The position numbers and the translations under genes were made by a program. A stretch of DNA of 38,924 bases from an uncultured Elusimicrobiales bacterium (GTDB taxonomy: Bacteria; Elusimicrobiota; Elusimicrobia; Elusimicrobiales; Elusimicrobiaceae): positions 1-38,924 of the forward strand of contig CAJTJT010000013.1 of NCBI GenBank assembly GCA_910576915.1, written 5' to 3'. Below the pieces are notes generated by a model, which had not been told where the DNA came from, searched no databases, and saw nothing but the letters and a program-made list of their open reading frames with translations. The first letter of the stretch is position 1. Each line of letters starts with the position of its first letter. Shown here piece by piece: positions 8,068-16,895 of this stretch.

Positions 8068-8637
8068 TTAGTTTTGTTCGGACGGGTCCGTCTTCCGGGC
8101 CGACGCCAGGCTATATTTACAGCCGCAGTACGTTTGAGAATAAAGGCCCAGCTCTTTGATAAGCGCGCGGCGCAGTTCTTCCAGCCCCCCTTTGCGCCAG
8201 TTGGTGGGCCAATACGGTTTGACGCTCACCTGCCACGCGCGGCGAGCGGCTTCGTTCACCTGCGCCAAATCTTTATACCGCGATACGCCCAGGACCGAGG
8301 TCAGCGCGTCAAACTTGTGCTCCAGCGCGTACTGCTGCGCTTTTTTAAGACGCATGTAAAAACATTCCGAACAGCGTTTGCCGCGTTCCGGCTCGTTTTC
8401 CAGCCCGGCCACCGCTTTATCCCATACTTCGGGCTCGTAGGGAAGTTCGGCAAATTTAAGGCCGAACGCTTCGCACACGCGGCGTTGTTCGTCGCGGCGT
8501 TTGACGTATTCTTCCGACGGATAGATGTTGGGATTATAAAACAAAACGGTGGCGTCCACGCCCTCGTCCGCCATTTTTTTGATGACGGCGCACGAGCACG
8601 GCGCACAGCAGGAAAGAATTAAAAGTTTTGGTCCCAT
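8068..8637 (-). CDS. queH: Epoxyqueuosine reductase QueH (DUF208)
   Basis: 189 residues. QueH is the non-cobalamin enzyme that reduces epoxyqueuosine to queuosine in tRNA. The Cys cluster LLILSCCAPCSC (Cys 10, 11, 14, 16) at the N-terminus, RCSECFYMRL in the middle and YCGCKYS at the C-terminus are the family's metal-binding and redox cysteines. The start at 8637 is chosen because family members begin right before LL..CCAPC. No Shine-Dalgarno is visible, and an extended -10 (8644-8652) would place transcription start on the ATG. It works with queD, queE and folE at 34.9-36.3 kb. Confidence 0.92.
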   Translation of the reverse strand: MGPKLLILSCCAPCSCAVIKKMADEGVDATVLFYNPNIYPSEEYVKRRDEQRRVCEAFGLKFAELPYEPEVWDKAVAGLENEPERGKRCSECFYMRLKKAQQYALEHKFDALTSVLGVSRYKDLAQVNEAARRAWQVSVKPYWPTNWRKGGLEELRRALIKELGLYSQTYCGCKYSLASARKTDPSEQN

Positions 8638-8643
8638 ATGGAA

Positions 8644-8652
8644 AGTGTAGCA
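8644..8652 (-). promoter_or_regulatory. Extended -10 promoter of queH, probably leaderless
   Basis: TGC followed by TACACT ends 6 nt before the ATG at 8637, so the first transcribed base would be the A of ATG. No -35 box is obvious. Confidence 0.5.
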
Positions 8653-8756
8653 AAAATGGGGTTTTACATAAAAGGAAAACCAACGGCGGAAAGATAAATA
8701 TATGGGTCCGATATGCTTGAAATACAATCAAAGTTTTAAAATCAATAAAAATTCAT

Positions 8757-9260
8757 TTAATTTCCGGGCAGCGTGTACAATCGCACACAAGAGTCCGTTA
8801 AAATGGGGGTTGCGGCAGTTCCCATTACTTTATGACAAAAAGAACCGGGCGAAACATTATGGCAGGCATACTCCGCACAAAAAATTTTGTCATCCCGTTT
8901 TAGCATACCATATCCCCCCCAACCGCTGGAACCGCTGTCACCCGTATATGCGGCAATCACACCGCCATGCATTTGCATACTGAGCCCCTTACGCGAAAGA
9001 CGGTCAAAAAAAGGCGGACGTTGTATTTCAAATCCGGTTAAATCCATATCCAATTGTGTAAAATCGGAAGTATAAGTTCCATTATTTAAATAATATAACT
9101 GGAGCGCCCGGTGCGCGTCTTTTAAATACGGCAGAACGGTTGCTACGCGCGCTTTTTTAACGGCCTTTTCATATTGGGGAAGCGCAACGGCCGATAAAAT
9201 ACCAATGATAAGAACAACGACTAACAACTCTATAAGCGTAAAACCGCGTTTTTGATACAT
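8757..9260 (-). CDS. Type IV prepilin-like protein (orphan pilin 2)
   Basis: 167 residues beginning MYQKRGFTLIELLVVVLIIG, with the prepilin peptidase site after Gly6, mature Glu5, and a helix running to LPQYEKAVKKARVATVL. The C-terminal domain carries Cys pairs (FCAEYACHN, SFCHKVMG, DSCVRLYT). The first 40 residues are almost identical to orphan pilin 1, while the heads differ completely, as is usual for minor pilins. Shine-Dalgarno GGGGGGG precedes the start. It lies between queH and rpsA without other pilus genes, and has a T12 promoter module 170 bp upstream. Confidence 0.92.
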   Translation of the reverse strand: MYQKRGFTLIELLVVVLIIGILSAVALPQYEKAVKKARVATVLPYLKDAHRALQLYYLNNGTYTSDFTQLDMDLTGFEIQRPPFFDRLSRKGLSMQMHGGVIAAYTGDSGSSGWGGYGMLKRDDKIFCAEYACHNVSPGSFCHKVMGTAATPILTDSCVRLYTLPGN

Positions 9261-9426
9261 GGGATATCCCCCCCTTTATAAAGCATGTATAAAGCATGGC
9301 GGCTTTATCATTTTACTGCGTCATTCCATAGGTTTTTGTACGGAATTTGCAGGTATGCGACAACAAGATTCCCGCCGCAAACCTTCGGGAATGACGTAAG
9401 TATAGCAAGCCGCCTAACTTTGATTT
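9261..9426 (-). promoter_or_regulatory. Long structured 5' leader of prepilin 2
   Basis: An outer stem GGCGGCTT / AAGCCGCC (9407-9414 with 9298-9305, 8 bp) encloses a repeat-C-like palindrome bounded by CGTCATTCC (9319-9327) and GGAATGACG (9388-9396), with an inner hairpin ATTCCCG/CGGGAAT. Direct copies of GCTTTATA lie just before the Shine-Dalgarno. It is about 165 nt long, twice the length of the other leaders of this group. Confidence 0.5.
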
Positions 9427-9432
9427 ATCCCC

Positions 9433-9475
9433 ATGGTATCAAAAAAAAAAAACGGGTCAACCCCCTTGCCGGGGG
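9433..9475 (-). promoter_or_regulatory. T12-spacer promoter module, copy 3 (prepilin 2)
   Basis: Hairpin CCCCC/GGGGG (9461-9475), -35 TTGACC (9455-9460), a 16-nt spacer CG + T12 (9441-9452) + GA, -10 TACCAT (9433-9438). Confidence 0.65.
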
Positions 9476-9939
9476 CTGGCACGCTGGCCTTGACCAGGTT
9501 TTCGTAATAAACGGTGCTTATCAATTAGACGGGAACAATACAAGGGGGTATCTGCCTGTCTGCAAGACCGAGCCGCCCCTCCCTATTTGCCCGTCCGGCG
9601 AGGACCCGCTCTCATTAGACTGGTTTGGGCCACACTGTTTAAGATATGTCGCAAAGTTACGAACAAGGAAGGCTAATCCGCCGCCCGCAGGGCCCGGGGC
9701 AGAGGTTGGGCGACCCGCAGGGTGCGGCGCGCGGCGCGCCGATTACATTCGGCAATGACAACAGAGGCACAACAAATCCTAGACTACAACCTTCCGGGAT
9801 GACAACGGCAAAAGAACCAGCAGGCAACGTCCCGGCCAAGGGGGTTATCCACATACATTTGATTAATCCAACCCCCTATAAGCAAATCCCCACCCATATG
9901 GAAAGCTCTGCCCGGACAGCTAACAATCTTAGATATAAA
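9476..9939. repeat. Gene-free stretch with repeat B and assorted palindromes
   Basis: No convincing gene. Repeat B lies at about 9612-9680 (TTTGGGCCACACTGTTTAAG). Just before it, CTATTTGCCCGTCCGGCGAG is shared with 27903-27922. Further short palindromes include GGCGCGCGGCGCGCC near 9730. A plus-strand ORF crossing this area reads through the A12 run and repeats and is not credible. Confidence 0.6.
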
Positions 9940-9971
9940 ACGCAAAAAGCCCCGTCAAAGCGGGGCTTTTA
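9940..9971 (-). terminator. Terminator of the ftsQ-to-rpsA gene block
   Basis: Stem AAAAGCCCCG / CGGGGCTTTT (9945-9954, 9961-9970) with a U-rich 3' arm, 25 nt past the rpsA stop codon. Confidence 0.85.
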
Positions 9972-9995
9972 TTACTGCATTCAATTCAATCTAAC

Positions 9996-11183
9996 TTAGT
10001 TGTTGGAATCTTCTTCCGTTTTGAAAGAATCTTGCAACAGCTGGCCCAAGGTCGGGCGCGGAGCCTGTTTCAAGTACTGGGCAACCACTTTGCGGTTCTG
10101 CACCTGGTCGTATTTCTTAACGGACAGGTTAACCGTAAAGGTTTCCGGGTTCACGCCTACCACCAAAGCGGTAATGGTTTCGCCTTCTTTGGCGGCAAAA
10201 TCGCGGCCCATTTCAAAGGGGCTGATGAAGCCTTTGGTGTTGTTTTTGCCAATCGTGCATTCCACACCGTTTTCCATATCCACTTTCGTGATTACGGCTT
10301 TAACGGAGCTTTTGTACGGATAGCGGCGTTTCAAAGCGTCGGCCGGGTTGAGGAACAGCTGTTTCAAACCGAATTCCAAGCGCGGGGTTTCTTTGTCCAG
10401 GCTCAAGAGTTTGGCTTTGAGGCGCTGGCCGCGGCGGAAGTTGGTAATCGCGGTTTCGGGTTCTTTCCAGGCGATGTTTTCAAGCGTTACCACGCCTTCA
10501 ATGCCGTGGAAGCGCAGGAACAGTTTTTCTTTGTCCACTTTGGATACGACCACGCGCAACACGTCGCCTTCTTTGATTTCGCCCAAAACCTGGTCGCGGC
10601 GGACGGCTTCGTCCTCCTCCAAAACCTGTTTACGGGAAACGATGAGTTTCTGTTTTTCTTTGGCAAATTCAACGATTTGCGCTTTGATTTTCGCGCCCAC
10701 GGGCAAATAGTGTTTGTAAGCGGTGTGAAGTTCGGACAAGGATAAAGGCATAAAACCGTTTACGCCGAACACTTCCACAATGTAACCGCCTTTCACACAC
10801 TGCACGATGGTGCCTTTGACGCGTTCTTTGTCTTCGTAGGCTTTTTTGCAGATGTCCCAGCCCAAAAATTCCAGGGCTTTTTTGTGGGACAGGATGGAAG
10901 GTCTTTCGTCGGAACCGCGTTTTACCAAAACGGCGGACACGGTATCCCCCACCGCGGGAAGCGGTTTGCCTTCAAATTCGGACACGGCGATAGCGCCTTC
11001 TTTTTTCGCGCCGGTATCCACTAAAATGTAATCTTGGTTAATCTGTACGACGGGTACGTCTACAATTTCTCTTTTGTACAACTTCTCCGATAAAGACTCT
11101 TGCTGCGCAATTAACTGGTCCATCGTCATTTCCTGTTCGTTAATTGTTTCTTCGGTTTGTTTAATTTCTTCGTTTGTCGTCAT
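9996..11183 (-). CDS. rpsA: Ribosomal protein S1 (multi-S1-domain form)
   Basis: 395 residues with four to five S1/OB repeats: the first near 30-105 (VVQINQDYILVDTGAKKEG), then KGTIVQCVKGGYIVEVFGVNGFMP (second), GDVLRVVVSKVDKEKLFLRFHGIEG (third), and two C-terminal ones around VKAVITKVDMENGVECTIG and ITALVVGVNPETFTVNLSVKK. S1 helps the 30S subunit take up mRNA. This protein is shorter than the six-repeat S1 of E. coli, as in several phyla. Its place after cmk and plsC is the common cmk-rpsA arrangement. AAGGAC precedes the start. An acidic, Gln-rich N-terminal extension (residues 1-30) is unusual but harmless. Confidence 0.88.
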   Translation of the reverse strand: MTTNEEIKQTEETINEQEMTMDQLIAQQESLSEKLYKREIVDVPVVQINQDYILVDTGAKKEGAIAVSEFEGKPLPAVGDTVSAVLVKRGSDERPSILSHKKALEFLGWDICKKAYEDKERVKGTIVQCVKGGYIVEVFGVNGFMPLSLSELHTAYKHYLPVGAKIKAQIVEFAKEKQKLIVSRKQVLEEDEAVRRDQVLGEIKEGDVLRVVVSKVDKEKLFLRFHGIEGVVTLENIAWKEPETAITNFRRGQRLKAKLLSLDKETPRLEFGLKQLFLNPADALKRRYPYKSSVKAVITKVDMENGVECTIGKNNTKGFISPFEMGRDFAAKEGETITALVVGVNPETFTVNLSVKKYDQVQNRKVVAQYLKQAPRPTLGQLLQDSFKTEEDSNN

Positions 11184-11232
11184 AAGTCCTTATTACAGGT
11201 TCTCCCGGCGGGAAAATCTGCGTTGACCTCCG

Positions 11233-11826
11233 TTAGATATGAATTGAATTTATTGCTTCCATTACTTCGTTTGCAAATTGTTTATACTGCGCTTTGGGTT
11301 CCAGCGCGGGATCTTTTTCCAAATGAATCACCGTGCCGAACTTCACGCGGATTTTGCGCACCCACGGCCACCCGAACGTGCCTTCCACTTTTACGGGAAG
11401 CACGGGCGCGCCCGTTTTGTACACCAAAAAACCGATGCCGCTTTTGGGTTTTTGCGGTTTGCCCGTTTTGCTGCGCGTCCCTTCCGGGAACATCACCACG
11501 CTTTGGCCCTGTTCCAGCGCGCGCACCACTTCTTTGAGGGCTCCAAAGTCCCCAATCGTGCGTGCGCGGTCTACCGGAATATAGCCGCTGCGGCGGAAAA
11601 ACCACCCCAGGCCGGGCACGGAAAACAACTCTTTTTTGGCCACAAAGCGCGAATCGCGCACCAGCCCGGCAAAACTGCCGATGGCCGGCGGGTCGGCGTT
11701 GGACAAATGGTTCCCCGCTATGATAAGAGCGCCGGTTTTGGGGATATTTTCTAACCCCTCCGCCTTAAAATCGTAAAAGGTTCTAAAATAAACCCTTGCA
11801 ATTAATTTTATCAAATTAAGAAGCAT
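11233..11826 (-). CDS. plsC: 1-acyl-sn-glycerol-3-phosphate acyltransferase (PlsC)
   Basis: 197 residues from the ATG at 11826. The catalytic HX4D motif is NHLSNADP and the second block is FPEGTRS. Both are standard for acyltransferases that make phosphatidic acid from lysophosphatidate at the inner membrane. The start overlaps the end of cmk by 11 nt, with GGAGA upstream inside cmk, which indicates translational coupling. A TTG start 10 codons upstream is possible but less likely. Downstream is rpsA. Confidence 0.9.
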   Translation of the reverse strand: MLLNLIKLIARVYFRTFYDFKAEGLENIPKTGALIIAGNHLSNADPPAIGSFAGLVRDSRFVAKKELFSVPGLGWFFRRSGYIPVDRARTIGDFGALKEVVRALEQGQSVVMFPEGTRSKTGKPQKPKSGIGFLVYKTGAPVLPVKVEGTFGWPWVRKIRVKFGTVIHLEKDPALEPKAQYKQFANEVMEAINSIHI

Positions 11827-12496
11827 GATGCTCGAGTTTCTCCAAAACCGCTTCAATTACCTGCTGCATATTGAGCGCGGAAGTATCGATAATCAGCGCG
11901 TCGTCCGCCGGTTTTAAGGGGCTGGCGGCGCGGTGGGAATCGCGGTAATCCCGTTCTTTAATCAGGGCTAAAATTTGTTCGTAATCGGCTTTTTGGCCGG
12001 CTTCTTGTAACTGTTTTACGCGGCGGTTGGCGCGTTCTTCGGCGGAAGCGTCCAGGTAAAACTTAATTTCCGCGTCCGGGAACACCACGGTTCCCACATC
12101 GCGCCCTTCCATTACCACGCCGCCGTTTTCGCCCACTTCGCGCATTTTTTCGGTAAGAACCCGGCGCGCTTCGGCGTTGGTGGATACGCGGCTGGCGACG
12201 TTCCCCACTTCTTCCAGGTGGATTTTTTCACCCAAAAATTCGCCGTCTACAAACATTTTAAGCGCGGCGTCCGGCTGGCGCGCAAACGTAAAACGCAGCG
12301 CGCGCGCGGCGGCTAAAACTGCGTCGTGGTCTTCGGGATTAATTTGTTTTTCGAACACTTTGTAAGCAAGCGCGCGGTACATTTCGCCCGTGCTTAAAAA
12401 GCCGTATCCCAGCTTGGCCGCGACGGCCTTGCCGACGCTCGATTTGCCCGTGCCCGCGGTGCCGTCTATGGCGATTAACATTCCGTTTACGCGCAT
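11816..12496 (-). CDS. cmk: Cytidylate kinase
   Basis: 226 residues. P-loop GTAGTGKSS near the N-terminus, then YRALAYKV, EGRDVGTVVFPDA and the lid region RRVKQLQEAG..., all typical of CMP/dCMP kinase, which makes CDP from CMP with ATP. Two ATGs are possible: 12496, with GGGG seven bases upstream and only 3 nt after the pilT stop, or 12481 (MLIAIDG). The first is preferred for its ribosome site. The gene sits between pilT and plsC in one gene block. Confidence 0.92.
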   Translation of the reverse strand: MRVNGMLIAIDGTAGTGKSSVGKAVAAKLGYGFLSTGEMYRALAYKVFEKQINPEDHDAVLAAARALRFTFARQPDAALKMFVDGEFLGEKIHLEEVGNVASRVSTNAEARRVLTEKMREVGENGGVVMEGRDVGTVVFPDAEIKFYLDASAEERANRRVKQLQEAGQKADYEQILALIKERDYRDSHRAASPLKPADDALIIDTSALNMQQVIEAVLEKLEHHAS

Positions 12497-12499
12497 AGC

Positions 12500-13588
12500 T
12501 TACCCCACCGCGTCCATGCTGTCGGTCACGCCGCGGATGGCGAGCATAATCGCGTCCGGGCTGGTGGCGGCGTTCTGGGCGGTTTCCAGATCGATGCACC
12601 CTTCTTTGTACAGCCGTGCGAGCGACTGGTCGAACGTGTTCATACCGTAGAAGTCGCCCATCTGCATGGCTTTTTGCAAATCGCTGGGTTTGTTTTCCAA
12701 AATCAGTTTGCGCACCTGCGGCGTGGAAACCAGCACTTCAAGCGCGGGACGCATGCCGGGCTTAATCGTCGGCAGCAAACGCTGGCAGACGATACCGCGG
12801 ATCAGCTCGGAAAGCTGCAGGCGGACCTGATCGTGCTGTTCCACGGGGAACGCGTCCACCAAACGCGAAAGCGTCTGCGTAACGTTTACCGTGTGCATGG
12901 TGCCCAGCACCAGCTGCCCCGTTTCCGCCGCGCCGATGGCGGCGCGCATGACTTCCGGGTCGCGCAATTCGCCGATGAGCAGAACGTCCGGGTCCTGACG
13001 CATGGCGGCGCGCAGCGCGCTGGTGTAAGAAGGCGTATCCACCCCCAGTTCCAGCTGGCTGACGATACAGCGGTTGTCGGGGTGCATAAATTCGATGGGG
13101 TCTTCAATCGTCAGAATATGGCCCGCGCGGGTTTTGTTGATGTGGTCAATCATCGCGGCCAGGGTGGACGTTTTGCCCGAGCCGGTCATCCCGGTCACCA
13201 AAATAAGGCCGCGGCGGCTTTCGGACATTTTGCGTAAAATATCACCCGGCAAATGGAAATCTTCAAACGTGGGGATTTTAAGCGGAATATGGCGCACCGC
13301 CATACAAATCTTGCCCATCTGGCGGAACACGTTAAAACGGAAACGCCCGTACGATTTGGCGTCGAGCGAAAAGTCCACCGAGCTGTACTGCTCGAACATT
13401 TTGCGTTCGCGTTCGCCCATACACGCGTACGCCATTTTTTTTACGTCGTCGTTGGAAATAAAACTGTCGTCAATGGGCTTCATCTGCCCGTTCAAACGCA
13501 CATAGGCGTTCGAGTTGCCGCGGATGTGCAACCCGCTTGCTTTATTATCCACCACCGTTCTTAATAAACTTTGAAGTCCTACCGCCAT
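12500..13588 (-). CDS. pilT: Type IV pilus retraction ATPase PilT
   Basis: 362 residues. The secretion/pilus ATPase layout is complete: N-terminal PAS-like domain (1-100), Walker A GMTGSGKTST (about 132-141), Asp-box IEDPIEF, Walker B LLIGELRDPE, and His-box TMHTVNVTQTLSRLVDAFP. The C-terminus continues as in PilT. PilT powers pilus disassembly and twitching motility at the inner membrane. PilU is an alternative, since paralogues are hard to separate by eye. AAGGAG precedes the start. It lies 15 nt past ftsZ, so pilus retraction would be co-transcribed with division genes. It could act on the orphan prepilins at 5.1 and 8.8 kb. Confidence 0.92.
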   Translation of the reverse strand: MAVGLQSLLRTVVDNKASGLHIRGNSNAYVRLNGQMKPIDDSFISNDDVKKMAYACMGERERKMFEQYSSVDFSLDAKSYGRFRFNVFRQMGKICMAVRHIPLKIPTFEDFHLPGDILRKMSESRRGLILVTGMTGSGKTSTLAAMIDHINKTRAGHILTIEDPIEFMHPDNRCIVSQLELGVDTPSYTSALRAAMRQDPDVLLIGELRDPEVMRAAIGAAETGQLVLGTMHTVNVTQTLSRLVDAFPVEQHDQVRLQLSELIRGIVCQRLLPTIKPGMRPALEVLVSTPQVRKLILENKPSDLQKAMQMGDFYGMNTFDQSLARLYKEGCIDLETAQNAATSPDAIMLAIRGVTDSMDAVG

Positions 13589-13603
13589 ATAATCTCCTTT
13601 GGC

Positions 13604-14743
13604 TTACACCCTGTTTTTTTTGCGGCGCAAATACGCCGGAATCAGCATGGCATCTTCGGGCTCCGGGCCTTTGGGCTCAAACGGAGCGAACACTTCCGCC
13701 GGCGTCTTTTTGACGGGCGACGTTTCGGACGGGAGCGGCCGGCGGGAGTTAAACACGCTGGCTTTTTCCGCGCTGAAACCCGTGGCAATTACCGTTACTT
13801 TGAACATCCCGTTCAAAGAAGAATCGTACGAATGCCCGAACATAATAATCGAATCGTTGCTGGCGTATTGGCGGATGAGGTTCATCACCTCGCCCTGTTC
13901 CAAAAGAGTCAGGTTTTCTTCCGCCGAAAAGTGCACGATAAACCCTTTAGCGCCGCGGATGTCGGCGTTTTCCAAAAGGGGCGACGAAATGGCTTTTTTG
14001 ACGGCCGCCAAATGCCGGCCAGCGCCGCTGGCTTCCCCCACGCCGATTAAGGACTTGTGGGAGCGGCACATCACTTTGCGGATATCGTTAAAATCGATGT
14101 TTACTTCGCCCGGCTGGGTGATTACTTCGGAAATGCCTTTCACCGCCTGCAGCAGTACTTCATCCACCATTTTAAAAGCGTCTTTGGAGGAGGTTTCCGG
14201 GTCGATGTTGGCAAAGAGTTTTTCGTTCGGCACGATAATCATGGAGTCGACGTACTTCTGCATTTCTTTAATGCCCAGGTCGGCCTGTTTTTCGCGCACG
14301 TAACCTTCAAAATTAAACGGGCGAGTTACTACGCCCACAACGAGGAGTTCGTCCCCGTAAATTTCTTTGGCGAGCTTGGCCAAATACGGGGCCACGCCCG
14401 TACCCGTGCCGCCGCCCATCCCGGCCGTAATAAAAAGCAAATCGCACTGGCCGATGATGAGTTTTAATTTTTCTTTGGATTCTTCGGCCGCGCGTTTGCC
14501 TTTTTCCGGGTCCCCGCCGACGCCGAGCCCTTTGGTGATTTTCTCCCCCACCTGCACGAGGTACGGGGCCTGGTTGCGGCGCAGGTCCTGCGCGTCAGTA
14601 TTGACGGCGATAAAATCCACGTCTTTAAGACCGGAGGCAACCATGTGGTTAATGGCGTTTCCGCCGCCGCCGCCCACGCCGATTACTTTAATTTTGGCCT
14701 TTTTGCTTTCAAACAAATCGGCCGGCATAAATAAATCTTTCAT
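13604..14743 (-). CDS. ftsZ: Cell division GTPase FtsZ
   Basis: 379 residues. Nucleotide-binding GVGGGGGNA (about 22-30), tubulin signature GGGTGTG (110-116) and T7-loop NIDFNDIRKVM. The C-terminal tail ends IPAYLRRKKNRV, the conserved peptide that binds FtsA. FtsZ polymerises into the division ring under the inner membrane. GGAGAA lies eight bases before the ATG. The gene starts 15 nt after ftsA. The variable linker before the C-terminal peptide is short and Pro-rich. Confidence 0.97.
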   Translation of the reverse strand: MKDLFMPADLFESKKAKIKVIGVGGGGGNAINHMVASGLKDVDFIAVNTDAQDLRRNQAPYLVQVGEKITKGLGVGGDPEKGKRAAEESKEKLKLIIGQCDLLFITAGMGGGTGTGVAPYLAKLAKEIYGDELLVVGVVTRPFNFEGYVREKQADLGIKEMQKYVDSMIIVPNEKLFANIDPETSSKDAFKMVDEVLLQAVKGISEVITQPGEVNIDFNDIRKVMCRSHKSLIGVGEASGAGRHLAAVKKAISSPLLENADIRGAKGFIVHFSAEENLTLLEQGEVMNLIRQYASNDSIIMFGHSYDSSLNGMFKVTVIATGFSAEKASVFNSRRPLPSETSPVKKTPAEVFAPFEPKGPEPEDAMLIPAYLRRKKNRV

Positions 14744-14758
14744 GAGTATTCTCCGTTA

Positions 14759-16009
14759 TCAACCGCCGAAGATATCCACGCCTTTAAACCATTTGCCCAG
14801 TTTGCCGAACATGGAGGAACCTTTTTCGTAAGAGCCGCCGGAATAATCGTCGTACGCGGCGTTTTCGGACGCGTAGATGGCAAGCGCCATGGCGGTGCTG
14901 TACTGGGGGTCAAAAAATTCGTCGTCGCTGGTGATAAGGTCGCGCTGGACCACGCCGCGGCGCACTTCTTTAAGGCCTAAAATGTTAACGCAGTGGTCCG
15001 TCACGCCGGGCATCAGCGACCCGCCGCCCGTCACCACGCCCACCACCGGGAAGTTTTTGTAGCCGGAGGTATCCACACAGCGGCCCACCTGTTCGATGAG
15101 TTCTTCCACGCGGGGCTGGATGATGTCCAAAACATAACTCTTTTTGATGTTGTGCGTGCTGCGCCCGTCCAAAGACGGCACGGGGATTTCGCCTTCTTCG
15201 TCCAAAAACGTGGGGAACGAAACGCCGTATTTTTCCTTAATCTCACGCGCGTTCTGGCGGGAGGTGTGCAGCAGGCGGGATAAATCGCTGGTAATTAAAT
15301 CGCAGCCGTAAGGAATGTCGCGCGAAAACTTCAAAATGCCGTCGATGTAAATACCGACGGACATCGTTTCCCCGCCCAGGTCGAGAATCATCGCGCCGAT
15401 TTCTTTTTCTTCCTGCGTCAGCACGGTGTCGGCCAGCGGCACAAGGCCGTAAAAAATGCGGTCGATTTTATAACCGGGGCGCTGGATGGCTTTGGCCAAA
15501 TTGTTAAGATGCGTCGAAGAGCCCGTGGTAATGTGTACGTCCACTTCCAATAAAGAGCCTTCCATCCCTTCCGGGTTGGTAATGCCTTTTTGTTTGTCGA
15601 TGGAGTAACCCTGGGTGATAACGTCGACGATTTCGTTATCGTTTTTGATGGGCATGGCTTTGGCGTTTTCGATGGCGAGCGCCATATCGGCCTGGGTGAT
15701 TTCTTTATCCATGCGGGAAATGTTATACGTACCGTGGTTGGAAAAAGATTCCAAATGCGCGCCCCGTACGCCCACGTACAGGCTGCCGACTTCCTGGTTG
15801 CATTCGCGCTCGATACCGCCCAGCACGTGCGTGACGGCGGCGGACGTTTCCCGAATGTCGGACACCATACCGCCTTTTAAGCCGCGGCACGGCACGCTGC
15901 GCCCGGCCAGCACTTTTAAAGTATTCGTTTCAAAATCGTGCGCGGCGGCGACGCAAGTAATCTTGCCGCTGCCGATATCCAAACCTGCAATAAGATTCGT
16001 TTTTGCCAT
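14759..16009 (-). CDS. ftsA: Cell division protein FtsA
   Basis: 416 residues, actin/HSP70-fold ATPase. N-terminal phosphate loop LDIGSGKITCVAA, 1C subdomain (about 85-160), second phosphate region ILDLGGETMSVGIY and adenosine motif VVTGGGSLMPGV. The C-terminal amphipathic helix FGKLGKWFKGVDIFGG anchors it to the membrane. FtsA tethers FtsZ polymers. AGGTGG precedes the ATG. It lies 44 nt after ftsQ. Confidence 0.97.
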   Translation of the reverse strand: MAKTNLIAGLDIGSGKITCVAAAHDFETNTLKVLAGRSVPCRGLKGGMVSDIRETSAAVTHVLGGIERECNQEVGSLYVGVRGAHLESFSNHGTYNISRMDKEITQADMALAIENAKAMPIKNDNEIVDVITQGYSIDKQKGITNPEGMEGSLLEVDVHITTGSSTHLNNLAKAIQRPGYKIDRIFYGLVPLADTVLTQEEKEIGAMILDLGGETMSVGIYIDGILKFSRDIPYGCDLITSDLSRLLHTSRQNAREIKEKYGVSFPTFLDEEGEIPVPSLDGRSTHNIKKSYVLDIIQPRVEELIEQVGRCVDTSGYKNFPVVGVVTGGGSLMPGVTDHCVNILGLKEVRRGVVQRDLITSDDEFFDPQYSTAMALAIYASENAAYDDYSGGSYEKGSSMFGKLGKWFKGVDIFGG

Positions 16010-16053
16010 ATAAAAACCACCTGAAAAAAATTGCTCTAGTTCTATTATAAAAC

Positions 16054-16875
16054 TTAATGGGACTTCTGTGTTAAAAAAACTTTGCCGTCTTCAAAAAATT
16101 CGAAATTAAGCGTGTACGGTTTGTCGTAACGCCCGCGGGAACGCGCGATAATCTGCGCCGCGCGCGCGGCTTTCTTTTTTAAATTGACGGCTTTGCCAAA
16201 GTCGATTTCGCTGCCGTCGGGCATATACATTTTAACCGTGTTTTCGGTTAAATTCATGCGTAAAAACGCAAAATCCAATTCTTTGCCCAGTTTTAGGGTG
16301 CTTTCCACCAAATCTACAAATTCTTTATCCAATTTTTCCGGCACGGTTCCTTCCAGCTCCACGAACGGGACGGGGTGCAGCAAATCCGGGTTCGGGTCGG
16401 AATAGACGGTGCTGTCCGGGTCGATGTATTTGACGGATTTATCCGGCAGGACAAATTTGGCAAGCGGCGTGCGGTGTTCGGCCGATACTTTTAATTTGCC
16501 GCTTAAAAGCCCGCGCTTGACGGTAACGTCTTTTAACATCGGATATTTTTTAATAATTTCCCCGCGCAGGGCCACCGCGTCTTTCACGGCAAAGGGTTTG
16601 CCTTCGTACGGAGTGGAAAGAGCCAACAGTTCTTTATTAAAATTGCCCGTTACGCCGGAAACGGCCACGGTTTTTACGTGCCAGTCGGAAATTTGGGAAC
16701 TGGTAATAAGATGATAGGTTTTTACGGCGGCCCAGATTACACCCGCGCAAATACCCAAAAAGAACAACAGGAAAATCAGCTTAAAAAAAAAGGATGACCC
16801 CTTTTTCCGCCGGACTACGCGCTTCTTTTTACCTAAAGACGCTGCAGACGGCCGATAGATGTCATTCTTTCTCAT
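16054..16875 (-). CDS. ftsQ: Cell division protein FtsQ/DivIB
   Basis: 273 residues from the ATG at 16875: a basic cytoplasmic N-terminus (KKKRVVRRKK), one membrane helix (about 30-52), and a POTRA-type domain (WHVKTVAVSGVTGNFNKELLALS) followed by the beta domain. FtsQ is a bitopic divisome protein linking early and late division proteins. Sequence conservation is low, as usual, and the call leans on topology and on its place before ftsA-ftsZ. No good Shine-Dalgarno is visible, and an in-frame TTG lies 4 codons upstream. The gene starts only 20 nt after the tRNA-Leu gene on the same strand, so the two may share a transcript. Confidence 0.85.
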   Translation of the reverse strand: MRKNDIYRPSAASLGKKKRVVRRKKGSSFFFKLIFLLFFLGICAGVIWAAVKTYHLITSSQISDWHVKTVAVSGVTGNFNKELLALSTPYEGKPFAVKDAVALRGEIIKKYPMLKDVTVKRGLLSGKLKVSAEHRTPLAKFVLPDKSVKYIDPDSTVYSDPNPDLLHPVPFVELEGTVPEKLDKEFVDLVESTLKLGKELDFAFLRMNLTENTVKMYMPDGSEIDFGKAVNLKKKAARAAQIIARSRGRYDKPYTLNFEFFEDGKVFLTQKSH

Positions 16876-16895
16876 GAGTGCAACCAAAAATTAAA

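Noticed and set aside
9285..9758. 157-codon plus-strand ORF
   Set aside because: It reads through the A12 tract (IKKKK), hairpins and repeat B. Its composition is not protein-like and it has no Shine-Dalgarno.
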